Part shown: one piece after another, positions 6,446-13,619 of the stretch | Numbering within the stretch: the first letter of the stretch is position 1 | How the letters are laid out: every line of letters begins with the position of its first letter | NCBI GenBank assembly: GCA_900547195.1 | Contig: URFQ01000050.1 | Coordinates: 1 to 19,034, forward strand | Source: an uncultured Butyricicoccus sp. | GTDB lineage: Bacteria > Bacillota > Clostridia > Oscillospirales > Butyricicoccaceae | DNA: 19,034 nucleotides | Direction: 5' to 3' | Program-made: the position numbers and the translations under genes | Notes under the pieces: generated by a model | Seen by the model: the letters and a program-made list of their open reading frames with translations, nothing else | Database searches by the model: none | Told to the model about the DNA's origin: nothing

Positions 6446-7139
6446 AATTTTGTTGGTTGACGATGAAAAAGATATTGTTGACCTGATGGAAGAAGTGCTG
6501 CAAAAAGAGGGCTTTCACGCAATTCAAAAGGCCTATACCGGCAAAGAGGCCGTTCATATTTGCCAGGAGTTTCAGCCGGACGTGATCGTGCTGGATATTA
6601 TGTTGCCGGACATAGATGGGTTGGAAGTATGCAGACAAATACGGGCGTTCTCCTTTTGCTCCATCTTGTTCCTATCCTCAAAGAACGATGATATAGATAA
6701 AATACTCGGCCTGTCCTGCGGAGGCGATGACTATATTACAAAACCGTTCAGCCCCCGCGAAGTGGTGTTCCGTATCAAAGCCCAACTACGCCGCCAGCAG
6801 TATCAAATGGCTCCGTCACCAGATCACAAGGCCCGGCTGACCGTCGGCCCCCTTTCAATTGATGTGGAAAGCTGCCGGGCTTATAAAGACGGGCAGGAAA
6901 TCGGGTTGACTGGCCGTGAATTTCTGCTTTTATCCTATCTTATGGAAAACGCGGATAAAATCGTAAGCAAAGAAAGGATATACGAACAGGTATGGGGGGA
7001 GTGCAGCAGCATTTGTGACAATACCATTATGGTGCATATCCGGCACTTGCGGGAAAAAATTGAAGATGTGCCGTCTGCTCCCCGGCAGCTTGTCACCGTA
7101 AAAGGTTTGGGCTATAAGCTCAAAAAGAGGACTGATTAA
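6435..7139 (+). CDS. OmpR-family response regulator
   Basis: The 234-residue cytoplasmic regulator has a receiver domain (residues 1-115) and a winged-helix DNA-binding domain (about 135-232). Receiver landmarks are the acidic pair D9-D10 in LLVDDE, the phosphate-accepting D54 in VLDIMLPD, S81/S82 at the switch position and K103 in TKPF. The winged-helix part carries GREFLLLSYLMENADKIVSK and ends with the usual VKGLGYKL. I chose ATG 6435, not the in-frame ATG at 6405, because AGGTG at 6424-6428 precedes it and the receiver fold begins at once. It overlaps the HTH gene by 11 bases, and its stop abuts the kinase start. Its probable target is the TTAAGGTT repeat cluster before the FMN/ABC operon. 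Confidence 0.95.
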   Translation: MENRILLVDDEKDIVDLMEEVLQKEGFHAIQKAYTGKEAVHICQEFQPDVIVLDIMLPDIDGLEVCRQIRAFSFCSILFLSSKNDDIDKILGLSCGGDDYITKPFSPREVVFRIKAQLRRQQYQMAPSPDHKARLTVGPLSIDVESCRAYKDGQEIGLTGREFLLLSYLMENADKIVSKERIYEQVWGECSSICDNTIMVHIRHLREKIEDVPSAPRQLVTVKGLGYKLKKRTD

Positions 7140-8561
7140 ATGAAACGCTCAGGTTATCGCACCATATTTCACATTTATCTGATCTTTTTCCTGGCGCTGT
7201 TGGGAACGGTTCTGCTGACAGGGTACTTTTTCTTCCAGACGGTTTCTGTTCGGACATCGGACGGCGCGAATATCAGGAGTGATTGGCCCAAAGTATTTAC
7301 GGCGGATTTCCAAGAGCAAATCATCTTTATCAATGATATGCCGCAGGTAAAACAGGCTGGCATGGCGTTGTTACAGGAGCATAAAATTGGCATTCAGATT
7401 TTAGACGGTTCGGGCGGCGAGGTATTCAGCTATCAAAAGCCGGAGCAGGCCAGCACAGCATATTCCAGCACGGAACTCTTGCAGCTTGTTCAAAACGGAA
7501 AATCAGCGGATGGAGAAACGACTATCTGTGCAGGGGCGGCCGCTGATGCCGGAACCCAGGTTGCCTATCTGCTCTATTTCCCTGTGAATGTTTCCAAAGT
7601 GACAATGTATGTCAATGGCGAGCGATTTGCAGGCGGTAAAACGATGATTGTGCCGGTGCTTTGCGCCCTGTTTTTGCTGGTGCTGGTTTCTGGCGTTCTA
7701 TATGGATCGCTGACAACAAAAGCGATCAAACGGCTGATGACCGCTATTCGGGAAATTTCCGTCCGAGAATATCTCCCGGTTCAGAAACAAGGGGTATTTC
7801 ATGATTTGTATGACAGCCTGAACACGCTGGATGCTGAAATCAGAGCCAGCGATCATCTGCGCGCACAGACAGAAAAGACACGGGAGGAGTGGATCCAAAA
7901 CATCACCCACGATCTCAAAACGCCTCTCTCTCCAATCAAGGGGTATGCGGAGATTTTGCAGGAAACGGATGGAGGCGACCGGAAACGCCGAAGGCATTAT
8001 GCTGAGGTTATGCTGAAAAATGTTTCTTATATGGAAAAGCTGATTGAAGATATGAAACTGACCTATCAATTAGAAAACGGGATGCTCCCTATACGCAGAG
8101 AGGATAAGAATATCGTCCGTTTCGTGAAAGAACTGGTAATAGACATTTTGAATACGCCGGAATATGAAAATCGCATTATCCGTTTTGAAAGCGAAGACGA
8201 AACAGTCATTTTTTCATTCGACCAGATGCTTTTGACCAGGGCGTTTCGAAATTTAATCATCAACGCCTTTGTGCATGGAGAGGAACACACGGAAGTTACA
8301 GTAAGCATATCGGCGTCCCAAGCTGCATTAAAAATCAAGGTTGCCGATAATGGGAAGGGCATGGAGCCGGAGGCTGCAAAACGGCTTTTCGACCGCTATT
8401 ATCGAGGGACGAATACGGAGCAAAAGCCGGAGGGAACAGGGCTGGGCCTTGCAATCACAAAAGGGATTATCGACCTGCATGGGGGCATGATTTCTGTTTC
8501 CAGTATTCCGGGTATTGGAACAACGTTTGAAATTGGTTTTTTCCCGGTTAAGGTTAATTAA
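7140..8561 (+). CDS. Sensor histidine kinase (HAMP/HisKA/HATPase type)
   Basis: The 473-residue membrane kinase should phosphorylate the response regulator encoded just upstream; the junction is TAAATG with no gap. Order of parts: transmembrane segment 1 (about 8-35), an extracytoplasmic sensor region (about 36-168) with no recognised domain, transmembrane segment 2 (about 169-191), a HAMP-like linker, and HisKA with the phospho-accepting H257 in HDLKTP. The ATP-binding domain follows with an N-box (RNLIINAFVHG), G1 (DNGKGME) and G2 (GTGLGLAI). All catalytic boxes look intact. The sensor domain of about 130 residues is larger than in the intramembrane-sensing BceS type, so it probably reads an extracellular ligand directly. 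The 3' end overlaps the TTAAGGTT repeats. Confidence 0.95.
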   Translation: MKRSGYRTIFHIYLIFFLALLGTVLLTGYFFFQTVSVRTSDGANIRSDWPKVFTADFQEQIIFINDMPQVKQAGMALLQEHKIGIQILDGSGGEVFSYQKPEQASTAYSSTELLQLVQNGKSADGETTICAGAAADAGTQVAYLLYFPVNVSKVTMYVNGERFAGGKTMIVPVLCALFLLVLVSGVLYGSLTTKAIKRLMTAIREISVREYLPVQKQGVFHDLYDSLNTLDAEIRASDHLRAQTEKTREEWIQNITHDLKTPLSPIKGYAEILQETDGGDRKRRRHYAEVMLKNVSYMEKLIEDMKLTYQLENGMLPIRREDKNIVRFVKELVIDILNTPEYENRIIRFESEDETVIFSFDQMLLTRAFRNLIINAFVHGEEHTEVTVSISASQAALKIKVADNGKGMEPEAAKRLFDRYYRGTNTEQKPEGTGLGLAITKGIIDLHGGMISVSSIPGIGTTFEIGFFPVKVN

Positions 8562-8587
8562 GGTTGCCTGAAAATTAGATTAAGGTT
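8548..8587 (+). promoter_or_regulatory. Three TTAAGGTT direct repeats, probable response-regulator operator
   Basis: Perfect copies of TTAAGGTT lie at 8548-8555, 8558-8565 and 8580-8587. Start-to-start distances are 10 and 22 bases, about one and two helical turns, so all three face the same side of the DNA. OmpR/PhoB-type regulators bind such tandem half-sites just upstream of, or overlapping, the -35. The third copy overlaps the candidate -35. Assigning this site to the regulator at 6435 is inference. Confidence 0.6.
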
Positions 8588-8630
8588 GGCACGCTATTCT
8601 ATTTTATATGATAGGTGCCAGCCTTTTTTT
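8584..8630 (+). terminator. Intrinsic terminator between the kinase and the transport operon
   Basis: GGTTGGCAC (8584-8592) pairs with GTGCCAGCC (8615-8623) with one G·T pair. An inner CTAT/ATAG pairing extends the stem, and seven T follow at 8624-8630. The signal is strong and should stop readthrough from the kinase gene. Confidence 0.85.
8586..8612 (+). promoter_or_regulatory. Candidate promoter core of the FMN/ABC operon, inside the terminator hairpin
   Basis: TTGGCA (8586-8591) and TATGAT (8607-8612) are separated by only 15 bases, shorter than the ideal 17. That is consistent with a weak promoter that needs an activator. Initiation near 8619 would leave out the left arm of the hairpin, so the new transcript would not form the terminator. 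It would have a leader of about 29 bases. Confidence 0.4.
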
Positions 8631-8647
8631 AGTTTGGAGGTGACAGC

Positions 8648-9064
8648 ATGAAAGGTAAGTGGAAAAAAGCGGTTTCTTATCTAATCACGATTGCGGTTAC
8701 GATCTGTGTTTGTTTTGCGGTTGTCGCAGCCCTGCTACGTCCACAGACTTTGAGCATCGGTAAGGTTGACTTAAACACGGTTGCGGACGGTGAGTATATC
8801 GGCGTTTGTCAAAACAAAATTCTTTTTGCTGTTGTTAAGGTAGAGGTTCAGGATCACAGAATCACTGATATTGAGGTTGTGGAGCATAAAGCTTCCTATA
8901 TGGAGAAGGCAGAGCGAATTGCCGGTGCGGTTTCCTCCGCGCAAAGCTTGGAGGTGGATGCCATATCCGGCGCCACGCTCACCAGTGGTACCATATTAAA
9001 AGCAATTGAAAACGCATTAGACACGGACGGTAAGCCGTCCGATCGAAAGCAGGTGCTGTCTTGA
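8648..9064 (+). CDS. Membrane-anchored FMN-binding domain protein
   Basis: The 138-residue protein has a basic N-terminus, one transmembrane anchor (about 9-30) and an extracytoplasmic FMN_bind domain like those of RnfG and NqrC. The flavinylation motif is visible as DAISGAT at 104-110. T110 is the expected residue for covalent FMN attachment by an ApbE-type flavin transferase, which is not encoded in this window. GGAGGTGA at 8636-8643 fixes the start. There is no lipobox cysteine, so it is anchored by the helix, not by lipid. Its stop overlaps the TTG start of the permease gene by three bases, implying coupled translation. A redox role at the cell surface is likely, but its partner is unknown. 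It could donate or accept electrons, or act as an accessory subunit of the transporter. Confidence 0.88.
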   Translation: MKGKWKKAVSYLITIAVTICVCFAVVAALLRPQTLSIGKVDLNTVADGEYIGVCQNKILFAVVKVEVQDHRITDIEVVEHKASYMEKAERIAGAVSSAQSLEVDAISGATLTSGTILKAIENALDTDGKPSDRKQVLS

Positions 9065-11535
9065 AAATTGTTTTGAAATACATTTTGACGAATGTCAAAG
9101 AGAGAAAGACGAGAACGGCGGTCATGCTGCTGTCCATTTTGCTCTCTACCACCTTATTGTTTGTATCGTTCTCGACCGGCGCATCGTATGAAAGCGCCCA
9201 GCGGAAAATGGCGCGAGGGATGGCAGGCAGCGCCACCCTGTCCGTGACTACTGTGGAAGGAGAAATTGCGGAGAACACCCTGCCGGAGCTGTCTTCTATC
9301 CGGGCCAGCGTCCCCATGCTCACGGGCACGGCTCTTTACCATGAGGACGGATATTATGAAACGGTTGACTTAATTGGTGCGGATTTATCCAAGCTGAATG
9401 CAATTAATCCGCCCCGGTTAGCGGATGGCGGCGAGATTACGGACTTTACCGGCAACAAGGTGATCCTGCCCGACCGTTTTACTTCAAAATATGGAATCCA
9501 GGCGGGCGATACCATTACGTTGCAAATCGGGGGACAGCCAGTTCCTTTGGAAGTGGCGGCCGTGGCCGCTTATGATACGGTTTTTCTCCGTCATACCAGA
9601 GGTGCAACGGCCCTTTTGCCTCTTACGACGTTATCTGAGCTGTTCGGTAAGACGGACGGCTATTCGGAAATTCTAGTGGAGCCTGCCGAGGGAATTTCGA
9701 CTGCGGAACTGAAGGATGAACTGTCCGCAGCTTTGCCGGATGGGGCTTATCGCGTGTCGGAAGTGGTGAATGAAGCGCAGATTGCTGCGGATGCAAGGCA
9801 GAAATCCATGCCCTTTTTCCTGATCAGCTTTTTCTCCCTGACCATGAGCGTCTTTATCATTTACAGCAGCTATAAGGTCATTACCTTAGACCGTCTGCCG
9901 GTAATCGGCACATTCCGCAGCATCGGTGCGACGCAGAAAGCCGTTACCCGAATCCTGCTGCTGGAAAGCGGGCTGTATGGAATTTTAGGCGGCCTGATCG
10001 GTATTCCGGTCGGCACACTGGTTCTGAAACTGATTTTACAGGGGATGGGGCAGTCGCTTTCCCAGGGAATTGAAATTCCGATTGTCATTTCGCCGTTCAG
10101 CATCCTTTTCTCCTTTGCTGTAGCAGTGGTTGTGTCCCTGCTCTCCGCGTGGCTGCCGGTGCGCCGCGCCAGCCGCCTGCCGATCAAGGATGTGGTGCTG
10201 GGAAGCGTGGAGGAAAAGCAGGTTCCCCGGCGTTTTATTCTGGCCGCAGGCGTGGCGCTATTTGTGGTATCCATCATTCTCCCCAAGCTGGCCTCCAGAA
10301 ATATGCTGTATCTGGCCGGTGGTTTTTCCCTGCTGGGCCTGATTGCCGCCACGATTTTGATTGTCCCTCTGCTGACAAACCTGATAGCTATGGGATTGGA
10401 GCGTATTTATGGAGCAGTTTTGGGGAATACGGGCAGGCTTGCCGCCCGGAATATGCGGGATAACAAGAATACGGTTCAAAATATCACGCTGCTGTTCATC
10501 AGCATTTCCGCCGTGATTGCAATCACTGTCGTCGGTAATTTTGTGACAACCTATGTCAGCGACGTGTTTAATGGGGCGGAATTACAGGGCTTTGCGGACG
10601 GATATATGGAACAGGATTTTGTTGATCAGGTGAAAGAGATGGATGGGATAGAAAAAGTGCTTCCCGTCCATGCGTATGAAAACCAGATGCAGGCGAACGG
10701 CGTCACATTCAGCCGTTTGGAAGCAACCGATCATTTGGAATGGTACAGTTCCATGCTGGCGCTCCATTACACGGAAAAGGGCATGGAGGAACAGGCGATT
10801 TTCGCTTTTGCCGGAGAAAGAGCCGTTCTGCTTAGTGAAAGCTGTATGGAGCGGACCGGCTTTGCGGTCGGGGATACCTTATCTCTATCAGCCGGCAGCG
10901 GGCAGGCGGATTACAAGGTAGTTGGCAGTTTCAAGTCGAGGGCTACGGATGTGGAAGCGGTCATTTCTTCTTCCTGTGCAGTTTCCGATTTTGGCGCGTC
11001 TGCTTATGATTTCCTCGCCTACACCGCCGCAGACCCGGATGCAATCATGGTACAGATCCGTGATCTGTTTGGCGATACGTCAAACTGGAGCCGGACGGTA
11101 GAAGAGTTTAACATAGATGCGCTTTCTACCGTGGGCGCCTTCTTGCAGCCGATGCATAGCATGACTTATTTCATTTTGCTGTTGGCGACGGTGGGCGTTA
11201 TCAATAACCTTTTGATCAACTACATTCAAAAGCGGCGCAGTATTGCCATGTATAAATCCATGGGGCTGTCCAATCGCCAGAATATAAAAATGACGCTGAT
11301 TGAGAGCTTTTCCTCCGGCCTGATCGGAGCCGTAATTGCCATTTTCGTTTCCTATATGGAAATCCAGACAATTTTCCTTGTGGCTGGCCCCAAAATTTCG
11401 ATGGTGCCGGAACTGGATGCAGTCACATTTTTAGCCGCAGGCGGCAGGGGGATTGCCGTAACACTGCTTGGTTCTGTTGTTCCGATCTTAAAGAGCCGCA
11501 GGATGAAACTGGTGAAAGAAATCAGGTTTGAATGA
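9061..11535 (+). CDS. ABC transporter permease, FtsX/MacB-type, 824 residues
   Basis: This appears to be a fused two-unit type VII (MacB/LolC-like) permease. A first membrane helix (about 19-37) is followed by an extracytoplasmic MacB-like domain (about 40-245). An FtsX block follows from about 251 to 380 with the conserved FRSIGATQKAV cytoplasmic helix. Further helices lie near 390-440 and 473-498, then a second extracytoplasmic domain (about 500-700) and a C-terminal FtsX block from 701 with the cytoplasmic helix YKSMGLSNRQ. The total is about ten membrane segments. Such pumps use ATP to drive large conformational changes and move peptides, lipids or antibiotics from the outer face of the membrane. 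TTG at 9061 is the start; AGGTG at 9051-9055 supports it. The ATPase gene follows 25 bases downstream. Confidence 0.9.
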   Translation: MKIVLKYILTNVKERKTRTAVMLLSILLSTTLLFVSFSTGASYESAQRKMARGMAGSATLSVTTVEGEIAENTLPELSSIRASVPMLTGTALYHEDGYYETVDLIGADLSKLNAINPPRLADGGEITDFTGNKVILPDRFTSKYGIQAGDTITLQIGGQPVPLEVAAVAAYDTVFLRHTRGATALLPLTTLSELFGKTDGYSEILVEPAEGISTAELKDELSAALPDGAYRVSEVVNEAQIAADARQKSMPFFLISFFSLTMSVFIIYSSYKVITLDRLPVIGTFRSIGATQKAVTRILLLESGLYGILGGLIGIPVGTLVLKLILQGMGQSLSQGIEIPIVISPFSILFSFAVAVVVSLLSAWLPVRRASRLPIKDVVLGSVEEKQVPRRFILAAGVALFVVSIILPKLASRNMLYLAGGFSLLGLIAATILIVPLLTNLIAMGLERIYGAVLGNTGRLAARNMRDNKNTVQNITLLFISISAVIAITVVGNFVTTYVSDVFNGAELQGFADGYMEQDFVDQVKEMDGIEKVLPVHAYENQMQANGVTFSRLEATDHLEWYSSMLALHYTEKGMEEQAIFAFAGERAVLLSESCMERTGFAVGDTLSLSAGSGQADYKVVGSFKSRATDVEAVISSSCAVSDFGASAYDFLAYTAADPDAIMVQIRDLFGDTSNWSRTVEEFNIDALSTVGAFLQPMHSMTYFILLLATVGVINNLLINYIQKRRSIAMYKSMGLSNRQNIKMTLIESFSSGLIGAVIAIFVSYMEIQTIFLVAGPKISMVPELDAVTFLAAGGRGIAVTLLGSVVPILKSRRMKLVKEIRFE

Positions 11536-11560
11536 TACAGAAGAAAAGGAGGCCTTTTAA

Positions 11561-12247
11561 ATGAAACAAAATGTTGGCAGGATTGCCGTTGAGGGAAAAC
11601 ATATCATCAAAGATTTTCAGATTGGCAGTACGAACACAAAGGTGCTGAGGGATATTTCCCTGCAGGTGATGCAGGGGGAATTTGTATCCATCATGGGGCC
11701 GTCCGGTTCGGGCAAAAGCACGCTGCTTTATATCCTCGGAGGTCTGGACACACCGACCGGCGGCCATGTCTTTTTGAACGGGACGGACATTTCCCGCTTT
11801 GGGGACGAGAAAATGAGCCGCATCCGGCGGCAGAAAATTGGCTTTGTCTTTCAGTTTTATAATCTCATTCCCAACCTGAATGTGGAGGAAAACATCATGC
11901 TTCCCCTGCTCCTGGATGGGAAAAAGATGAGCAGCTATAAAAAGCAGATCCATCAGATTTTGGAGATCGTCGGCCTGTCAGAACGCCGTAAACATACGCC
12001 CCGCGAACTGTCCGGCGGCCAGCAGCAGCGTGTGGCAATCGCCCGCGCCCTGATTGGCAATCCCGAAATTCTTTTTGCGGATGAGCCCACAGGAAATCTG
12101 GATAGCAGGACCGGGGCCGGGATTATGAACCTGCTCCGGGAAATCAATCGGACCACCGGCCAGACAATCATTATGGTAACCCACTCTCCGGAGGCGGCAA
12201 AAAGCAGCAGCCGTGTGATTACCGTGCAGGATGGCATCATCATATAA
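11561..12247 (+). CDS. ABC transporter ATP-binding protein, MacB/LolD type
   Basis: The 228-residue ATPase energises the FtsX-type permease encoded directly upstream. All nucleotide-binding motifs are intact: Walker A GPSGSGKST at 46-54, the Q-loop glutamine at 98, the signature LSGGQ at 150-154, Walker B with D174 and catalytic E175 in FADEPTGNLD, and the switch histidine H208. The size and sequence style match the LolD/MacB/BceA group, not importer ATPases. AAGGAGG at 11546-11552 gives a strong start. It is the last gene of the transport operon. The nearest clear plus-strand terminator is at 12459-12490, about 210 bases downstream. Confidence 0.95.
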   Translation: MKQNVGRIAVEGKHIIKDFQIGSTNTKVLRDISLQVMQGEFVSIMGPSGSGKSTLLYILGGLDTPTGGHVFLNGTDISRFGDEKMSRIRRQKIGFVFQFYNLIPNLNVEENIMLPLLLDGKKMSSYKKQIHQILEIVGLSERRKHTPRELSGGQQQRVAIARALIGNPEILFADEPTGNLDSRTGAGIMNLLREINRTTGQTIIMVTHSPEAAKSSSRVITVQDGIII

Positions 12248-12458
12248 GTGAAATACTAATAAAAATAACTGCCGCACGATAGCGAAAAAAGCCGCCGTAC
12301 AGCAGCATATTAACATTAATTACACCTTTTGCAGTAAATGCGGCTATAAAAATATGCAATTATATGGAAGGAAAAACATAAGCGGCGACAAGACCAGGGC
12401 GCAGCTGCAAGTATCTGGTATTGCTATGAACCAGCGGACGGGCAGCCGCATTGAGCGG
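12248..12458. other. Right edge of the accessory block, no intact gene
   Basis: No supported gene. One plus-strand frame contains FCSKCGYKN, a CxxCG zinc-ribbon-like piece at about 12328-12354. It has no in-frame start codon upstream and reads on through the next terminator into the convergent gene, so it is at most a fragment. An AGCCGC/GCGGCT inverted pair flanks this piece. Confidence 0.5.
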
Positions 12459-12490
12459 AAGGGGCGCTCCCTGCGGGGAGCGCCCCTTTT
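12459..12490 (+). terminator. Strong terminator between convergent genes
   Basis: AAGGGGCGCTCCC pairs with GGGAGCGCCCCTT around a four-base loop, followed by T-residues to 12490. The T-run is on the plus side. On the minus strand only TT then CC follows, so it serves the transport operon better than the pseudouridine synthase, though it may act on both. Confidence 0.8.
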
Positions 12491-12504
12491 ACGCCCGGCG
12501 ATCG

Positions 12505-13473
12505 TCAGAACCGGTAATCCGGGAAATACTTTTTGACAAACGGTACGTTCCTGACCGTGAACGTCCGGCCGTCCAGATACTGGAGCGCGCCCGCGTCCGT
12601 TTCAAACCAAAAGGTCAGCTGATAGGAATAGAGAAGCTGCCCGGTTTCCCCGAAGCGCTTATTCTGCTCGTTTTTGCCATACTTGCCGTCTCCGAGTAGG
12701 GGGCAGCCGAGAGAAGCCATATGTGCGCGGATTTGATGGGTGCGGCCGGTGAGCAGGCTGCACTCTACAAGGGACAGCCCATTGCGGCTGGCGAGCGTGC
12801 GGTAGACCGTCTTTGCAATCTTTGCGCCCGGCACAGGGCGCTCAAACAGCTCGACCTGCTTGCGCTTTTCATCGCGGCGCAGATAGTTTTCAATCAGGCC
12901 CTTGCGCGGGTTCGGCGCGCCATGTACCACGCACAGATACCGCTTTTTTAACTCATGAAGTTTGATCTTGCCGTTCAGGATGCGCAGCGCCTCCGCGGTT
13001 TTGGCCGCGATAACGATACCGCCCGTGTTGCGGTCAATGCGGTTGCACAGCGCAGGCGTGAAAGACAGCGCATCCGCCGGGTCCCACTGGCCTGATTGGA
13101 ACAGGTACGCCTGGATGTGTGCGATGAGAGTGTCGGTGTCCCCCTGCTCGTCGGCATGGACGACCATACCGGGGGCTTTGTCCGCGAGCAAAATGTGCCC
13201 ATCCTCATAAACGATGGACAGGCGCGGCGTTTTAATTTTTTGATAGGCTTCTGCTTCAGAAGGGCTTTCAAAAAATTCGTCGTTGATGTATAATTGTACA
13301 AGATCCCCTTCGAGCAGGCGGTATGCCGGCTCCGAGCGTTTGCCGTTCACTTTGATGCGTTTCAGGCGGAAATATTTGTGCATCAGGCCGGGCGGCAGCA
13401 GGGGGACAGCCTTTTCCAGAAATTTATTCAGACGCTGGCCGCTGTCGTTCTTGGAAATTTTGTATTCTTTCAA
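12505..13473 (-). CDS. RluA-family 23S rRNA/tRNA pseudouridine synthase
   Basis: The enzyme converts uridine to pseudouridine in structured RNA. With the start chosen here it is 322 residues. An S4 RNA-binding domain (about 1-70, KEYKISKNDSGQRLNKFLEK…) is followed by the catalytic domain, with D147 in the motif NRIDRNTGG, a variant of the family HRLDxxTSG. A later LLTGRTHQIRAHM motif is the conserved RluA substrate loop. The frame is open to 13608, and an ATG at 13488 is possible. However, GGAGGT at 13485-13480 lies eight bases before TTG at 13473, and the S4 fold begins there, so TTG is preferred. RluA, RluC and RluD substrates cannot be told apart here. It is transcribed divergently from yceD. 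Confidence 0.93.
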   Translation of the reverse strand: MKEYKISKNDSGQRLNKFLEKAVPLLPPGLMHKYFRLKRIKVNGKRSEPAYRLLEGDLVQLYINDEFFESPSEAEAYQKIKTPRLSIVYEDGHILLADKAPGMVVHADEQGDTDTLIAHIQAYLFQSGQWDPADALSFTPALCNRIDRNTGGIVIAAKTAEALRILNGKIKLHELKKRYLCVVHGAPNPRKGLIENYLRRDEKRKQVELFERPVPGAKIAKTVYRTLASRNGLSLVECSLLTGRTHQIRAHMASLGCPLLGDGKYGKNEQNKRFGETGQLLYSYQLTFWFETDAGALQYLDGRTFTVRNVPFVKKYFPDYRF

Positions 13474-13512
13474 AAATGGAACCTCCATTGTGCGGTGTGT
13501 TCGTTCCTTTCC

Positions 13513-13518
13513 AGTATA
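13513..13518 (-). promoter_or_regulatory. Probable -10 box for the pseudouridine synthase
   Basis: On the minus strand TATACT occupies 13518 to 13513, about 40 bases before the TTG start. No good -35 is seen 17 bases upstream, where the sequence is a T-rich stretch. Confidence 0.4.
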
Positions 13519-13537
13519 ACGTATCCGCGGCAAAAAG

Positions 13538-13562
13538 AAAATACGCTTTTTCTGCGTATTTT
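13538..13562. repeat. Perfect 9-bp inverted repeat between divergent promoters
   Basis: AAAATACGC (13538-13546) and GCGTATTTT (13554-13562) form a perfect inverted repeat with a seven-base spacer. It lies between the -10 of the minus-strand gene and the -35 of the yceD operon, ending two bases before TTGACA. It could be an operator shared by both genes. On the minus strand a T-rich stretch follows it, so a terminator for minus-strand transcripts from the right is an alternative. Confidence 0.6.
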
Positions 13563-13564
13563 GG

Positions 13565-13594
13565 TTGACAAATAACATTTCGGTATAGTATACT
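13565..13594 (+). promoter_or_regulatory. Promoter of the yceD-rpmF operon
   Basis: A perfect TTGACA (13565-13570), an 18-base spacer and TATACT (13589-13594, 5 of 6). Initiation near 13601 would give a leader of only about 19 bases, containing GAGGTAGG. Confidence 0.8.
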
Positions 13595-13619
13595 ATCAGA
13601 TGTACCATGTGAGGTAGGT

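Noticed and set aside
12285..12345. Attachment site or transposon end at the right edge of the accessory block
   Set aside because: The AGCCGC/GCGGCT pair is short and has no matching copy seen near 5820-5900, so no boundary repeat can be claimed.
12328..12536. Zinc-ribbon-like frame with FCSKCG
   Set aside because: No in-frame start codon upstream, only one CxxC, and the frame passes through the terminator into the convergent synthase gene. At most a fragment.
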